Counted from the stretch's first letter, positions 20,946-33,025 are shown. The stretch: DNA of 64,000 nt from Megaleporinus macrocephalus (GCA_021613375.1 CM038718.1:41497057-41561056), one strand, 5' to 3'. Program-made: numbers and translations. Notes: generated from the letters alone by a model not told the origin.

Positions 20946-22214
20946 ACCTCATGAATACATAATATTTTTTCCTTTTGTTTATTTCCTCTTGAGGGGGCTG
21001 TTAAGTGGGGGTGGGGTGGTACTATGCACCCCCCAGCCAGAGGAGTGCATGTTGTTTGAGGGGTCTCTGTTCAGCTGTGAATTCAGTATGAAAACATGTG
21101 GTTTACAAGCTTTGGATGCAAATCAAAGTGCCGCTGTTATGCTTTGATATTTGTAAGCGTGCACTGTACACGACGGGTACCTGCGCGAGTGTGCGAGTGT
21201 GCATCATCAAAGCCTCAAAGCCTGCAACCTCTGGACCTCTGGAGTGCTTAACTCTGTCTGAGTGGTGAGTTGTCTAGTATATTCTCACAAACTCACACAC
21301 CCACACACGCCCACACGCTCCCTCCGTCAGACAGAGGGTCTCCTGCCAAGCATGACGGGGGTCCAGCTCACACTTACTCACACTCTTATAGTACCGAGTG
21401 AATCAGTCCGTGTTCAATTGCTAATGATTTCCACACCCACTCACGGCTGGAGGAGCTCAAGCCCAAACAGCGCCCGCCCTTTACTCTTGCTCGTCCGCCA
21501 TCGGCTCAAGACACCGGGTAACGGTCCTGGCTGGCGGCGGTCTTGGCTGTGCATGCTGTACTGTGACTCACACACACACACACGTGGTGTTTCATGGTGT
21601 CGTGTGCCAGAGTGTGTCACCCGTTACAACTGCTGCTCCACTTAGACTAGAGTGCGCTGATGAGTTTGCCATGTGATGTTAATAAGAGTCCCTGGAGAGG
21701 TTATATCGTCTTCTGGCCTCGAAAAGAAAAGCCAGCGTTTGCTCTTTAACGTGCCCAGCGCCGCGCATTACCGTGGCGATGTGTCATCTGTGCCTCTTCC
21801 TCTTTTTTCTCCACTCAGCACTGGAAATGTGGAGTCGGTAACAATAAAGAAATAAATAACTGCAACCCAGTTACCTCACTTTCCAGCAGAGTGCCGCACA
21901 GGTCACCTGACGCCCGCGTCACCATCCACCAGCCCGGGCCCGGCACACGGCTGACGACGGTCATTTCCCATCAGCCTGAAACCTCATCTTCCTCTACAGG
22001 AACAGTCACGATCTGGTCACTGTGACGTGTTAGCGTTGCTAGGATTAACTGGTTTCAGCTGTGAAAGTGAAGCAGATCTGTTATGCTAATTAACTTTGAT
22101 CGTCAATTACAGGCTCGTTAAATAATTAATACAGTCCTGACATTTTGTGTCAGGAAATCATAAGAACACTGTTACAGTGTAGAGGACAAATCAGCAACAA
22201 ACTAAATGATGGCT
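20946..22214. other. Single-copy region, possible conserved non-coding element at 22030-22140
   Basis: Largely non-repetitive. 21260-21330 has CA-rich text. 22070-22140 holds 'gttatgctaattaactttga' and 'cgttaaataattaatac', combining TAATTA cores and a TCF/LEF-like CTTTGA. Frames at 21262-21855 have no domains. Regulatory role is inference. Confidence 0.3.
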
Positions 22215-22234
22215 CAGCAAAAACGCTGCTACTG

Positions 22235-22955
22235 TTTTATCCCAGATGGTTGCTAAAGGGTTGCAAGCCCATTGCTATGGAATCCCAAGTGGTTTCTTAA
22301 GTAAGCTTTCTAAAGACAATGCTCCAAGTGGTTGCTAAGGTGTTGCTATGCTACCCCAAATGGTTGCTAATGTGTTGCTTGGCCATTGCTATAGTGTCCC
22401 ATGTGTTTGCTAGAAAGCATCTAGGCTGTTGCTATGGTAACCAGGGGTTGCTATGGAATCCTGAACAGTGTCTAAGATATTAGAAACCACTCAGGTTTGC
22501 CTGCCCATTGCATGGGCACTGCTTTAGTGTCCCAGCTGGTTGCTAAGGTGTTGCTAGGCCATTGCTTTTGTGTCCCAGTTAGTTGATAAGGTGTTACTAA
22601 GTTATCCCAAGTGGTTGCTAATGTGTTGATTGGCCATTGCTATAGTGTACCATGTGTTTGCTAAGATGCATCTAGGCTGTTGCAATGGTAACCAGGGGTT
22701 GCTAAGGTGTTGCATGGCCATTGTTGTGATGGCCCACAGGTTTGCTAAGGTGTTGCTAGACGTTTGCCTTGGCAACAGGGGGTTGCTAAGGTGTTGCTAG
22801 ATGGTTGTTCTGGTAACCAGTGGTTGCTAAAGTGTTGTTAGGTTGTAGCAATGGTAACCAGGGGTTGTTAAGGTGTTGCGGGACTGTTGCTATGGCGACC
22901 ACAGGTTGCCAAGATGTGGCTAGTCCGTTGCTATAGTATCTAGGTTGCTAAGTTT
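22235..22955 (+). repeat. Degenerate 'ggttgctaaggtgttgcta' minisatellite
   Basis: Imperfect units of about 40 bp built from 'ggttgctaaggtgttgct', 'ggccattgctatagtgtccc' and 'aggctgttgctatggtaacc'. A repeat of this type is common in teleosts. It is old and diverged compared with the other arrays. Confidence 0.85.
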
Positions 22956-23104
22956 GTTAATACTATTGGTTCTTTGATACATATTGTTTGAAAAGAAAAA
23001 GGTTATTGAATCTAGTCATTCTGGAAGTTCTAGATAAGTCATCGACAGTCTAACCAGCCTTCGGTGAGTTGCTGCAAATAAAAACAGTGGCAGCAGCGTC
23101 ACAC
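22956..23104. other. Short AT-rich single-copy stretch
   Basis: Nothing recognised. Confidence 0.3.
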
Positions 23105-23690
23105 ATAAACAACAAATAGAGGAGTGTGGGTCAGTACGTGAGTGGATTAGAGATTGGGAACAGGCAGTTTGGAGGCTGTACGCTGAATGAAATCATAGTG
23201 TTTAGGTTCAACCGAAAATGAATGGGACCATAGGAGAGGAACGAGGGATGAATAAACGACAAATAGATCAGTGAAGGTCTGTATGTTTGTGGATTAGAGT
23301 TTGGGGATCTGCTATAATGTACTGAGTGAGTACAGGCAGTTTGGTGGCTGTAGGTGAAATAAAACCATGATGTTTGGTTGTGACCAAGAATGAATGGGAC
23401 TCTAGGGGGGGGGGAAGAGGGATGGAAAAAATGGCAAACACACGAGTGCAGGTCGAACCAACATGACCGCCATGGTTGGGGGTCTGCCCTAAATCAGTGT
23501 ATGTGAAACGGAGTCTGTCGGTTGAGCAGAAATTCAGTAGATTGGCCTCCACATTCCCATCCTATTCATTCTCTATGGGAAAATATTCTGGAATAAGTCT
23601 GTTGTTTTCTGGAATCCGTGCATCCAATCAAAAAGCTGTATGCAAGCCTGAATCACACAGTCAGACCAGACAAACAGCTTTGCAATATTA
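23105..23690 (+). repeat. Dispersed repeat family D, copy 2, with internal duplication
   Basis: Collinear with 6718-7150 but longer, because the first part ('ggcagtttgg(a/t)ggctgta', 'gaatgggac', 'acgagggatg') is present twice (about 23115-23260 and 23275-23440). A G9 run lies near 23406-23414. Same orientation as copy 1. Confidence 0.8.
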
Positions 23691-24570
23691 CAACCATAAT
23701 AACCAAAATTATGCATACGCACCAGCCCATACATGAGCCCCAGCACTAGCTTAACATTTCTGGCCTGAGCTGAAGGCCTAGCTCTAACGGTCACTGCTCA
23801 CCCCCGTAGCGCAGGCCTGTCTGAGCTCTGCTGTCCTTCACTCCTCTCTGACCGTCCCGAGTCTCAGTTATTTCACTGCACATCAAATCCGTCTGCGGGT
23901 TACGTGTTTGGGAGTCCTGCTGGTTTCGATCAGGCTGAAGGGACCTGTTTCCGGATGTTTTATTCATGGTTGTGCTTTGGTGCGTCGGTTTGTTCTGAAG
24001 CTTTCTGCCTCCCTGGGGGGACACAGGCGACCCCTTCTACTCGCAGTGGGGGGAAAGAAAAGCTTGTTACACAGAAACGGGAACACAGTCTGTTGTGTTT
24101 AGACTGACGAAATGTTTGATAACGCGACGTACGATGCTTCAAAACACACGGGGCACCTGGCCCAAAGCTAAAGGAGCAGGTTTGCACGAGAGGACCTGAA
24201 GACGAGCTCGCCTGGATATGTAAAGAAACGCACCAGAATTTGCTTCGTGGCCACTTTACTGGAAACTCTGCAGCTTGCCGGGGTGCAGCTTTTCCACTGC
24301 GCATTCAAAAAACAAGAACTGACCCAAACGGGAACTAACGGAATGTCCTTGAGACGCAGCTTGAACCATCAAAACAACCACAGTTCATGATTTTCTTGTC
24401 TATTTGGGTCGCGTTGTGTCACCCTGGAGTGTCCAATAGTTATCGCTATTGTAGTTATCTTAAATTATTGAATATATTAAAACCGTATACAGCACTGTTC
24501 TGCTCTTGCACACTTATTGAATGTCTACATTCACAGAGAACCACATACAGAACCAAGAAAAGCTTATATA
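23691..24570. other. Single-copy sequence, no gene seen
   Basis: Short frames only. 'cgtggccactttactggaaa' near 24247 resembles the terminal repeat of the small element at 36125 and may be a remnant. Confidence 0.35.
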
Positions 24571-24572
24571 TG

Positions 24573-24745
24573 AGTGAAACACCCACAAACACACACACTA
24601 GTGGCAGCCCTATCCACAGGACCCGGGAAACAGTTAGGAGTTAGATGTCCTGCTCAAGAGCACTTCAGTTGTGTCCTGTCGGTTTTAGGGAATCAAACCA
24701 GCGACCTTGCAATCACAAGGCTGATCTCTGAGACCTGAGACTTTC
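24573..24745 (-). mobile_element. tRNA-derived SINE fragment, copy 2, minus strand
   Basis: Plus-strand text 'ggcagccctatccacaggac', 'gctcaagagcacttcagttg' and 'aaaccagcgacc' matches 2740-2873. The minus strand carries a B box GGTTTGATTCC (complement of 24689-24699), one base from the consensus. It is preceded by a single minisatellite-like unit (24573-24603: 'gtgaaacacccacaaacaca', 'cacactagtg'), showing the unexpanded form of the array at 1735-2740. Confidence 0.75.
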
Positions 24746-25206
24746 AAATTGGCACCATCACAGAATGTCACCCGTGCTGAACAACATAGCATCATTAATC
24801 ACATGATTAACAGAGAACAGCTGAATAAACAGCTAATTAATCAATAATGGTTTGTAAAGACAAGCTGGAAAATGACTCTTCACACCAAGCAGGACGTGGT
24901 GATGAACATGAAGCTGAGTGTCTAGCAAAAGCACAGAGCTGATCTTTTTCAAGTTTTTTTGGGTCACTTCATTAAATGTTTTTACAATCCAGACAAACTT
25001 TAAAAGAGCACCCACTGTTAAAAGTTTGGGAACACCTTACAGCCCAACTGGGTCAGAAAAACATCACAGTGTGAAGTGGTTTGGTGTTGAAAGGCGTTTG
25101 AGGAACCAATAGTGCCGACCGGAGCAAATCTGAGCCAAAGCCACAGCGTTAAACCAAAGTCCTGCGGCAGGATACACTGAGTGAATCATCAGGATCAGGA
25201 TATGGA
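24746..25206. other. Single-copy sequence, no gene seen
   Basis: Nothing recognised. Confidence 0.3.
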
Positions 25207-25290
25207 GAAATCATATACACCACAGCAGACACACACAGACACTCACACAGACACGGATAAACACAACACAGACACACAGACACAACATCT
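25207..25290. repeat. CACAGA/CA-rich simple repeat
   Basis: Mixed CACAGACA units, G-poor on the plus strand. Confidence 0.8.
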
Positions 25291-25349
25291 GTCTGGGTAT
25301 CATTAGTAATAATAAAAATCTATTAATAGAAAGACAAACGTATAGATCG

Positions 25350-25402
25350 TGCACTCCTGAATCGGGCAGGTCATTATTAATGAGGTTCATGTTGTTCTTG
25401 CA
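25350..25402 (+). repeat. Dispersed repeat E, copy 1
   Basis: 'cctgaatcgggcaggtcatt', 'aatgaggttcatgttgttct', 'tgca' matches the reverse complement of 36072-36118. Both translate to an LPDSG-like peptide in one frame, but this follows from shared DNA and no larger frame supports a protein. Confidence 0.65.
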
Positions 25403-25616
25403 GGTAAACAGTAAAAATGCACTTAAGTTCCACTGACCAATAACTGACCAACATATTACACCATAATTCTCTCCTCTCCATGTAAACTGGGTCCTAATCT
25501 TGGGTAACACTTCCCTTGACCAATCACAGAGCTGTCGTCTTTCTGGCCCAGCCCACTCAAAACAGATAAAGAGAGTTAAAACTAACCAACACCACCAAAA
25601 GATAACAAGATAAGCC
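25403..25616. other. Single-copy sequence
   Basis: Nothing recognised beyond the repeat before it. Confidence 0.3.
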
Positions 25617-26985
25617 TTCATTCCTTTATCATCACCAACACTGTTCCTTCATCCCTTCATTCCTTTATCATCACCAACACTGTTCCTTCATCCCTTCATT
25701 CCTTTATCATCACCAACACTGTTCCTTCATCCCTTCATTCCTTTATCATCACCAACACTGTTCCTTCATCTCTTCATTCCTTTATCATCACCAACACTGT
25801 TCCTTCATCCCGTCATTCCTTTATCATCACCAACACTGTTCCTTCATCCCTTCATTCCATTATCATCACCAACACTGTTCCTTCATCCCGTCATTCCTTT
25901 ATCATCACCAACACTGTTCCTTCATCCCTTCATTCCTTTATCATCACCAACACTGTTCCTTCATCCCATCATTCCTTTATCATCACCAACACTGTTCCTT
26001 CATCCCTTCATTCCTTTATCAACACCAACACTGTTCCTTCATCCCTTCATTCCTTTATCATCACCAACACTGTTCCTTCATCCCTTCATTCCTTTATCAT
26101 CACCAACACTGTTCCTTCATCCCTTCATTCCTTTATCATCACCAACACTGTTCCTTCATCTCTTCATTCCTTTATCAACACCAACACTGTTCCTTCATCC
26201 CTTCATTCCTTTATCAACACCAACACTGTTCCTTCATCCCTTCATTCCTTTATCAACACCAACACTGTTCCTTCATCCCTTCATTCCTTTATCAACACCA
26301 ACACTGTTCCTTCATCCCTTCATTCTTTTATCAACACTAACACTGTTCCTTCATCCCTTCATTCCTTTATCATCACCAACATTTTTCTTTCATCCCTTCA
26401 TTACTTTATCATCACCAACACTCTTCCTTCATCCCTTCATTCCTTTATCATCACCAACACTGTTCCTTTATCCCTTCATTCCTTTATCACCAACATTGTT
26501 CCTTCATCCCTTCATTCCTATATCATCACCAACACCGTTTCTTCAACCCTTCATTCCTTTATCATCACCAACACTGTTCCTTCATCCCTTCATTCCTTTA
26601 TCATCACCACTACTGTTCCTTCATCCCTTCATTCTTTTATCATCACCAACATTTTTCTTTCATCCCTTCATTCCTTTGTCATCACCAACACTGTTCCTTC
26701 AACCCTTCATTCGTTTATCATCACCAACATTGTTCTTTCATCCCTTCATTTACCAACATTGTTCCTTCATCCCTTTATCACCACCAACACTGTTCCTTCA
26801 TCCCTTCATTCCTTTATCACCACCAACACTGTTCCTTCATCCCTTCATTCGTTTATCATCACCAACATTGTACTTTCATCCCTTCATTTACCAACATTGT
26901 TCCTTCATCCCTTTATTCCTTTATCACCACCAACACTGTTCCTTCATCCCTTCATTCTTTTATCATCACCAACATTGTCCCTTCA
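25617..26985 (+). repeat. 39-bp minisatellite, locus 1, about 35 copies
   Basis: The unit is 'ttcattcctttatcatcacc' plus 'aacactgttccttcatccc' (39 bp). The first two thirds are very regular; after about 26460 partial deletions appear ('ttcatttaccaacattg'). The same unit in the same orientation fills 39870-41365. Multiple-of-three length explains the frame at 26496-27014. Confidence 0.95.
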
Positions 26986-27029
26986 TCAGACACCCAATCA
27001 TGGACTGGCCATGATCCTCACGATAGGTT

Positions 27030-27176
27030 GATCCTCACTCTGAACTGCCCCTAGGTGTGAGTGTGTGAGTGTGTGCGTGAGTGTGTGTTGGCCATGCGAT
27101 GGACTCCATGGTGTACTCCACCTTTGCCCAATAATGCTGGGATTGGCTCCAGCCCCCCCGTGACCCACCCAAAATG
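27030..27176 (+). mobile_element. LINE/SINE 3'-tail-like fragment
   Basis: 'tgaactgcccctaggtgtga', TG-rich text, 'tgcgatggactccatggtgt' and 'gctgggattggctccagccc' follow the order of a 3' tail found in many teleost L2-type LINEs and their SINE partners. Recognition is from memory of the family; no coding part is present. Confidence 0.5.
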
Positions 27177-27880
27177 TTGCCAAAATGTTTTCACTGCTTT
27201 TTAGTTTTTAATAATTCACAGAAACATCAAAACTCCAAACTTCTGTTTTCTGAGCGTCACATGTCCTGAGCTGCCAGCGCGGTTTGACTTCACAGATCTT
27301 CCTCTTTAATGTGAAGCAGCGTGCAGCATCAAATACAGCCAGTCTGAGATACAAAACCACTCACACACCCTTCTGCGGTGGCCTCACGCTCCTCTCTCTC
27401 ACACTCACTCATACACACACACACAGGCTCAGCAGAAAAGGGATCGATAGCCTCTCAATAAAAGACCAATCACAGAAAGTCCGGCTTGATTGACAGGCTG
27501 CTGAGAGACAAAAGGAAGATGGAACGGAGGAAGGATAAGAGGGCGAGAGAGATAGAGACAGATATATATAAAGAGAGAGAGAGGGTTGGAAAGTGTTTGT
27601 CTGGGGGTCATTTTAAAGACAAATCCCCTCTGGTACTGGATCCCCGGTGTAGTCCAATCACAGCTGAAGTTATTTGGCCCTCGTTGTAGCCGTCTGATTG
27701 AAAATGACATTGACACGATTACACTGAGACAAACCAGATTAGACCGCAGAATGCTGGCACTCGCCGGCCTCCTGCAGGTGTGTCCTGCCGGGACAGGCTG
27801 GGTGTACTCGTTTTTAGACACTGTCAGGACGTCTTTGAAAAAAACTACCAACGAAATGTCCCTGAATATATACAAGAAAA
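27177..27880. other. Single-copy island, possible conserved non-coding element
   Basis: 27590-27760 includes 'ccaatcacagctgaagttat', 'tttggccctcgttgtagccg' and 'tgattgaaaatgacattgac', non-repetitive and balanced. A short (CA)n lies near 27413-27425, and GA/TA simple text at 27540-27585. Function is inference. Confidence 0.3.
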
Positions 27881-27887
27881 CCATGAA

Positions 27888-28049
27888 TCTCTATTTTTGT
27901 TGATCTTAATTTTTCTATATCATTTGAACGTGACTGCTGTTTTTTATGTCCTGTGAAGGTTTCAAGATGAATGGACCAATAGAAATGCTCCAAAATCACT
28001 GGTTCTGGTTCCATTGACCTAAACTGAAAGTAAAGACTTTTTAAAGTTA

Positions 28050-28129
<80 letters not shown>

Positions 28130-28226
28130 TAACTTTTAAAGTCTTTACTTTCAATTTAGGTCAATGGAACCAGAATTTTTTCCAAGTGATTTTGGAGCAT
28201 TTCTATTGGTCCATTCATCTTGAAAA
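27888..28226. mobile_element. Hairpin MITE (family B) with TA core
   Basis: The arms 27961-28052 and 28127-28222 are near-perfect reverse complements: 'agatgaatggaccaatagaa' faces 'ttctattggtccattcatct', and 'ggttccattgacct' faces 'aggtcaatggaacc'. The left side extends to about 27888 with text that pairs with 28630-28712. The 75-bp centre is (TA)n, itself self-complementary, so the whole segment is one palindrome. No coding capacity. Confidence 0.88.
28053..28127. repeat. (TA)n microsatellite at palindrome centre
   Basis: About 37 TA units between the hairpin arms. Confidence 0.97.
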
Positions 28227-28555
<329 letters not shown>

Positions 28556-28712
28556 GTCTTTACATTCAATGTAAGTCAATGTAAAGAGGTTTTATGTAAA
28601 TTTCATTTTGGAGCATTTCTATTGGTCCATTCATCATGAAACGTTCACAGGATATAAAAACAGCTGTCGCTCAATGATACAGAAAAATGAAGATCAACAA
28701 AAGTTGAGACAT
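28556..28712 (+). mobile_element. Family B arm, second copy
   Basis: 'tggagcatttctattggtcc', 'attcatcatgaaacgttcac', 'aggatataaaaacagctgtc' and 'atgaagatcaacaaaag'. Its reverse complement matches 27890-27990, so 27888-28712 may be one long-TIR element containing the TA-rich palindrome. Confidence 0.75.
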
Positions 28713-28757
28713 GTTTTTCTTTGGACAGAGACAAGGTGCACGACTTGAGGCTGGAAA

Positions 28758-29895
28758 GTGAGTCAATATCGACTAATCGTCCGTCTGTTTGCCTGCATGT
28801 CTGTTTGTCTATTCTTTCATTCATTCACTGTTTCATTCGTTCCTCTGTCCATACATCTGCTTGTCGCTGCTTCTCACACTGATCCTTCTCGCTGTCTGTT
28901 CATGTGTCTGTACATCCAGATGTTTGATCATCTCTCTTTACGTTTCGCTATGCTCGTCTGTATGTCCGTCTGTTTCGTTTCACATTGCTTTGTTCTTTCG
29001 TACATCCATTCTTCCACACGCCTGCTCCTCTTCTTTTTGTTGCTGTACGTTCCTTTCTCAGTCGCATGTTTGTTCGTTCATTCATTCATCCATCTGTTTG
29101 AAAGTCGACGTAGACTAATTGCTTATCTGTGCGGCTGCACATCTTTCCCTATGTTTGTCTGTTCCTTCCTGTCTATCCGTTCATTTGGCCAACTACACGT
29201 CTTTTTGTCTGTTCTGTTGTTTGTCAATTAGTTTGTTTTTCCGTCTGGCTATTAGTCCATCCGTCTGTTCGTCCATCTGTTTTAAAGTCCAGTGGGTGTT
29301 TGGTTGAATCGCCTCTTTGTCTGATCCTTCATGTGTTTCTCCCCACGTTTGTTTATCTGTTTCATGGCTCATGGCATTGTCCATCTGTACATTCGTCTCT
29401 ATCTATCTACTTGTCTGTTCTTCTGTCTCTTTGTGCGTTATTTCGTCCATCCGTATGTTCGTTCTTCCGTTCGTTATTGTTCAATCATGGAGTCTACGTT
29501 TGTTTGAGGTGCCTGTCTGTGTGTATATGCAGGTTCACATTTAATTGCCTGACCCTTCGCACATTTGTCCGTTTGTTTGTCTGTCCATCCGTCTATTAGT
29601 TCGTCCATCCATTTGTTCATTGGATCATCTGTCTTATAGTTGAGTCTACGTTTGTTTGAGTTGCCTGTCTTGCTTGTTCATAGGTCTGTGTGTAAATCCA
29701 TGTTCACATCTAATTGTCTGACCCTTTGTACATTTGTCCATCCATCCATTTATTAGTTTGTCCATCCGTTGGTGTGTGTTTGTCCATTTTGTTGCTTCAT
29801 CCGTCCATTTGTCCATTATCTCGTCTATTTGTTTGTTCCTTTATGCATTTTTACATCTCTCCATTCATTTATTCATCCGTCTGTTCGTCTAAAAC
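28758..29895 (+). repeat. Degenerate TCTG/TCCA/TTCG tetranucleotide tract
   Basis: Built from gtctgtttg, tccatccgt and ttcattcat words. A duplication of about 150 bp is visible ('agtctacgtttgtttgag' at 29490 and 29642; 'cacat(t/c)taattg(c/t)ctgaccc' in each). The many overlapping frames are tract artefacts. Confidence 0.85.
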
Positions 29896-30750
29896 TTGAG
29901 TTGAGGTAGACTAATCACTGATGACGGCATGAATAAAACAACAGGACGATCAAATGCTTCACAACAAGCGGCTTTAAAATCATGTGATGAACCAAATGGT
30001 CAGTAGAAACATGCTGGACCCTTTCCCATGAGCCCTGGATTACATGGCCAGCCTTCACGGAACTGGGAATACAGATCCTGGAAGCTTTTAAATACGTATC
30101 CGATGCACACGAGGTTGCCAGAGAACTATGGATACAGACCCTGGAATCACCTGCTGTCTTCTCAGGGGCGTCCATGTTATTAGTGCCAATCATGTGACCA
30201 GAGTCTAATCCACATCAAGCTTAAAGCATCATCACCGAGCAGTAGTCCACTTATTACATAGTTACTGAGATATACAGTCAGGTGGACATTGCTGGACATT
30301 CTGTTCTGTACGCGGTCTGTGCAAACATCATAGCAACTTTTATATGTGATGTTTTATTAGTTTGGAAACCTCATGTTCCCCGTAAAGGACGCGTCCCCAC
30401 ACTGTACAAAAACAGTGTGTGTGTGTGTGGGAGAGAGAGAGGGTGAGTGATGGAGATGGAGCGAGATGATGATCTAATAAGTCACTCTTTCATTTATCAG
30501 CACTGCTTTCACCTCCCTGCCTCTAACAGGGTTAGTATTGGTGGATGGATTAGTCTAATGAAGTCCAGGGAAAGTTTAGGAGAAGCCCTCTCTCTCTCTC
30601 TCTCTCTCTCTGCTCTCCTCTCTGCCTCACCTCCTACACACCAGCCGCTGCAGGCCATCCTCGTGGAGGAACTGCTTCTCTACTGCATCTCCAGCTGCAG
30701 CGTACGTCAAACAGCATATCACTGCAGCGGCAACAAAACGTTGCACCTCC
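29896..30750. other. Single-copy sequence, no gene seen
   Basis: Short (TG)n near 30416-30429 and (CT)n near 30591-30611. No domain in any frame. Confidence 0.35.
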
Positions 30751-30784
<34 letters not shown>

Positions 30785-30785
30785 C
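30751..30785. repeat. (CAA)n microsatellite
   Basis: About 12 ACA/CAA trinucleotides. Confidence 0.95.
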
Positions 30786-30869
30786 GCCACAGGAGGAGAT
30801 AAAAAACATACTTTATTTTAAAAAGTAAGTCAGGACGCTGTCCACAGGACTTGGCCCCACAGGACTCGG

Positions 30870-31718
30870 CCCCACAGGACACTGAGGTGTTTAAACACTC
30901 CAGCAGGAGCACTGCTGCGTCTGATCCACTCACACCAGCACAACACACACTAACACACCACCAAGTGTCACTGCAGTGCTGAGAATGACCCACCACCCTA
31001 ATAGTATCTGCTCTGTGGTGGTCCTGTGGGGGTCCTGATCATTAAAGAACAGAGTAATAAAGTATACAGAGAATCAGATGAACTACAGTCTGTAAGTGGA
31101 GCTCCTGTATGGTCAGTGGAGCTGATACAGTGGACAGTGAGTGTAGGTCCTGTATGGTCAGTGGAGCTGATACAGTGGACAGTGAGTGGAGGTCCTGTAT
31201 GGTCAGTGGAGCTGATACAGTGGACAGTGAGTGGAGCTCCTGTATGGTCAGTGGAGCTGATACAGTGGACAGTGAGTGGAGGTCCTGTATGGTCAGTGGA
31301 GCTGATACAGTGGACAGTGAGTGTAGGTCCTGTATGGTCAGTGGAGCTGATACAGTGGACAGTGAGTGGAGGTCCTGTATGGTCAGTGGAGCTGATACAG
31401 TGGACAGTGAGTGGAGGTCCTGTATGGTCAGTGGAGCTGATACAGTGGACAGTGAGTGGAGCTCCTGTATGGTCAGTGGAGCTGATACAGTGTACAGTGA
31501 GTGGAGGTCCTGTATGGTCAGTGGAGCTGATACAGTGGACAGTGAGTGGAGGTCCTGTATGGTCAGTGGAGCTGATACAGTGGACAGTGAGTGGAGGTCC
31601 TGTATGGTCAGTGGAGCTGATACAGTGGACAGTGAGTGGAGGTCCTGTATGGTCAGTGGAGCTGATACAGTGAGTGTAGATAGAAGGAGGTGGTTTTAAT
31701 GTTATGGCTGATCCGTGT
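30870..31718 (+). mobile_element. Palindromic MITE (family P), copy c, with 45-bp expansion
   Basis: Only the right half is present. It begins near 'cactgaggtgtttaaacact', runs through 'ctgctctgtggtggtcctgt' and 'gatcattaaagaacagag', then the 45-bp array, and ends with 'aaggaggtggttttaatgtt' and 'atggctgatccgtgtata', the most complete terminus in the window. A CT microsatellite follows directly. Confidence 0.9.
31095..31670 (+). repeat. 45-bp minisatellite inside MITE copy c, about 12-13 units
   Basis: Same unit as 20146-20915, more regular, with only gtgtagg/gtggagg/gtggagc variants and one 'tgtacag'. Frames of 196-215 codons cross it and are not genes. Confidence 0.95.
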
Positions 31719-31719
31719 A

Positions 31720-31721
<2 letters not shown>

Positions 31722-31784
<63 letters not shown>
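31722..31784. repeat. (CT)n microsatellite
   Basis: About 31 CT units abutting the MITE end. Confidence 0.97.
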
Positions 31785-31788
<4 letters not shown>

Positions 31789-32127
31789 TTGCAGCACAGC
31801 AGAAGTGTTTTCATTGATTAGTCATCATTGATACGGTGCGCTGGTGAACTAGCGCTGATTAGCTCTTGGTGGACGGACCCTCCGCTCGGCTGATTTTATC
31901 GTTCTATCATGGTCTCCCTTTTACGACCCTCATCTGGAGCCGCGTGTTTCTCATCCTGCTCTTAAGTATCTCCATTACACCATACAAGCCGTCGAAGAGT
32001 CAAGGATGACCCTCATTCAGACTGGATTGGGGGGAGTAGTTTGACCACCAGCTGCTGCTGATGATGATAGTACAGCATTAAAGGGTCTCAGGAACAAAGA
32101 TTGATCAGATTGCAGTGCTTGTTTGGG
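31785..32127. other. Single-copy sequence
   Basis: Balanced composition. 'ctggtgaactagcgctgatt' and 'ctgattttatcgttctatca' might be regulatory. No gene. Confidence 0.3.
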
Positions 32128-32140
32128 GTGTGTGTGTGTG

Positions 32141-32187
<47 letters not shown>
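32128..32187. repeat. (TG)n microsatellite
   Basis: About 30 TG units with one CG interruption. Confidence 0.97.
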
Positions 32188-32190
<3 letters not shown>

Positions 32191-32204
32191 ACAAAAAAAT
32201 TTAG

Positions 32205-33025
32205 TTATACTGGGAGGAGTTTGGGTTGTACTGAAAGAAGTTTGGTTTATACTGGGAGGGGGATTTGGGTTGTACTGAAAGGGGTTTGGGTTGTACTGGA
32301 GGAAGTTTGGGTTATACTGGGAGGGGGATTTGGGTTTGTACTGAAAGGGGTTTGGGTTGTACTGGAAGGGATTTGGGTTATACTGGGAGGGGGATTTGGG
32401 TTATACTGGGAGGGGGATTTGGGTTGTACTGGGAGGGGGATTTGGGTTGTACTGGAAGGGGTTTGGGTTGTACTGGAAGGGGTTTAGGTTGTACTGGGAG
32501 GGGGATTTGGGTTATACTGGGAGGAGTAAGAGTTGTATTTGGGAGGGGGATTTGGGTTGTACTGAAAGGGGTTTGGGTTGTACTGGAAGGGGCTTGGGTT
32601 GTACTGGGAGGGGGATTTGGGTTGTACGGGGTGGGGGTTGGGTTGTACTGGGAGGAGTAAGAGTTGTATTGGGAAGGGTTTGGGTTGTACTGGGAGTGGT
32701 TTGTGTTGTACTGGAGGGGCTTTGGTTGTACTGGGCAGAGTTTTGGTTGTACTGGGAGGACATTGTTTGTATTGGGAGTGGCTTGGGTCGTACTGGGATA
32801 AGTTTGGGTTGTACTGGGAGGACATTGTTTGTACTGGGAGTGGTTTTAGTTGTACTGGAAGGAGGTTGTTTTTATTAAATGTAAGGTTTTGGTTGTACTG
32901 GGCAGAGTTACGGTTGTACTGGGAGAAGACTGTTTGTACTAGGAGTGGTTTTGGTTGTACTGGGAGGAGATTGTTTGTACTGGGAGTGGTTTTAGTTGTA
33001 CTGGGAGGAGGTTGTTTTTATTAAA
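32205..33025 (+). repeat. G-rich 21-25-bp minisatellite, about 35 copies
   Basis: Units such as 'tttgggttgtactggaaggg' and 'ttgggttatactgggagggg'. Many consecutive G runs of 3-5 on the plus strand fit the G-quadruplex pattern. The right third is more diverged. Frames on both strands (W/V/L-rich on plus, Q/Y/P-rich on minus) are artefacts. Confidence 0.92.
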
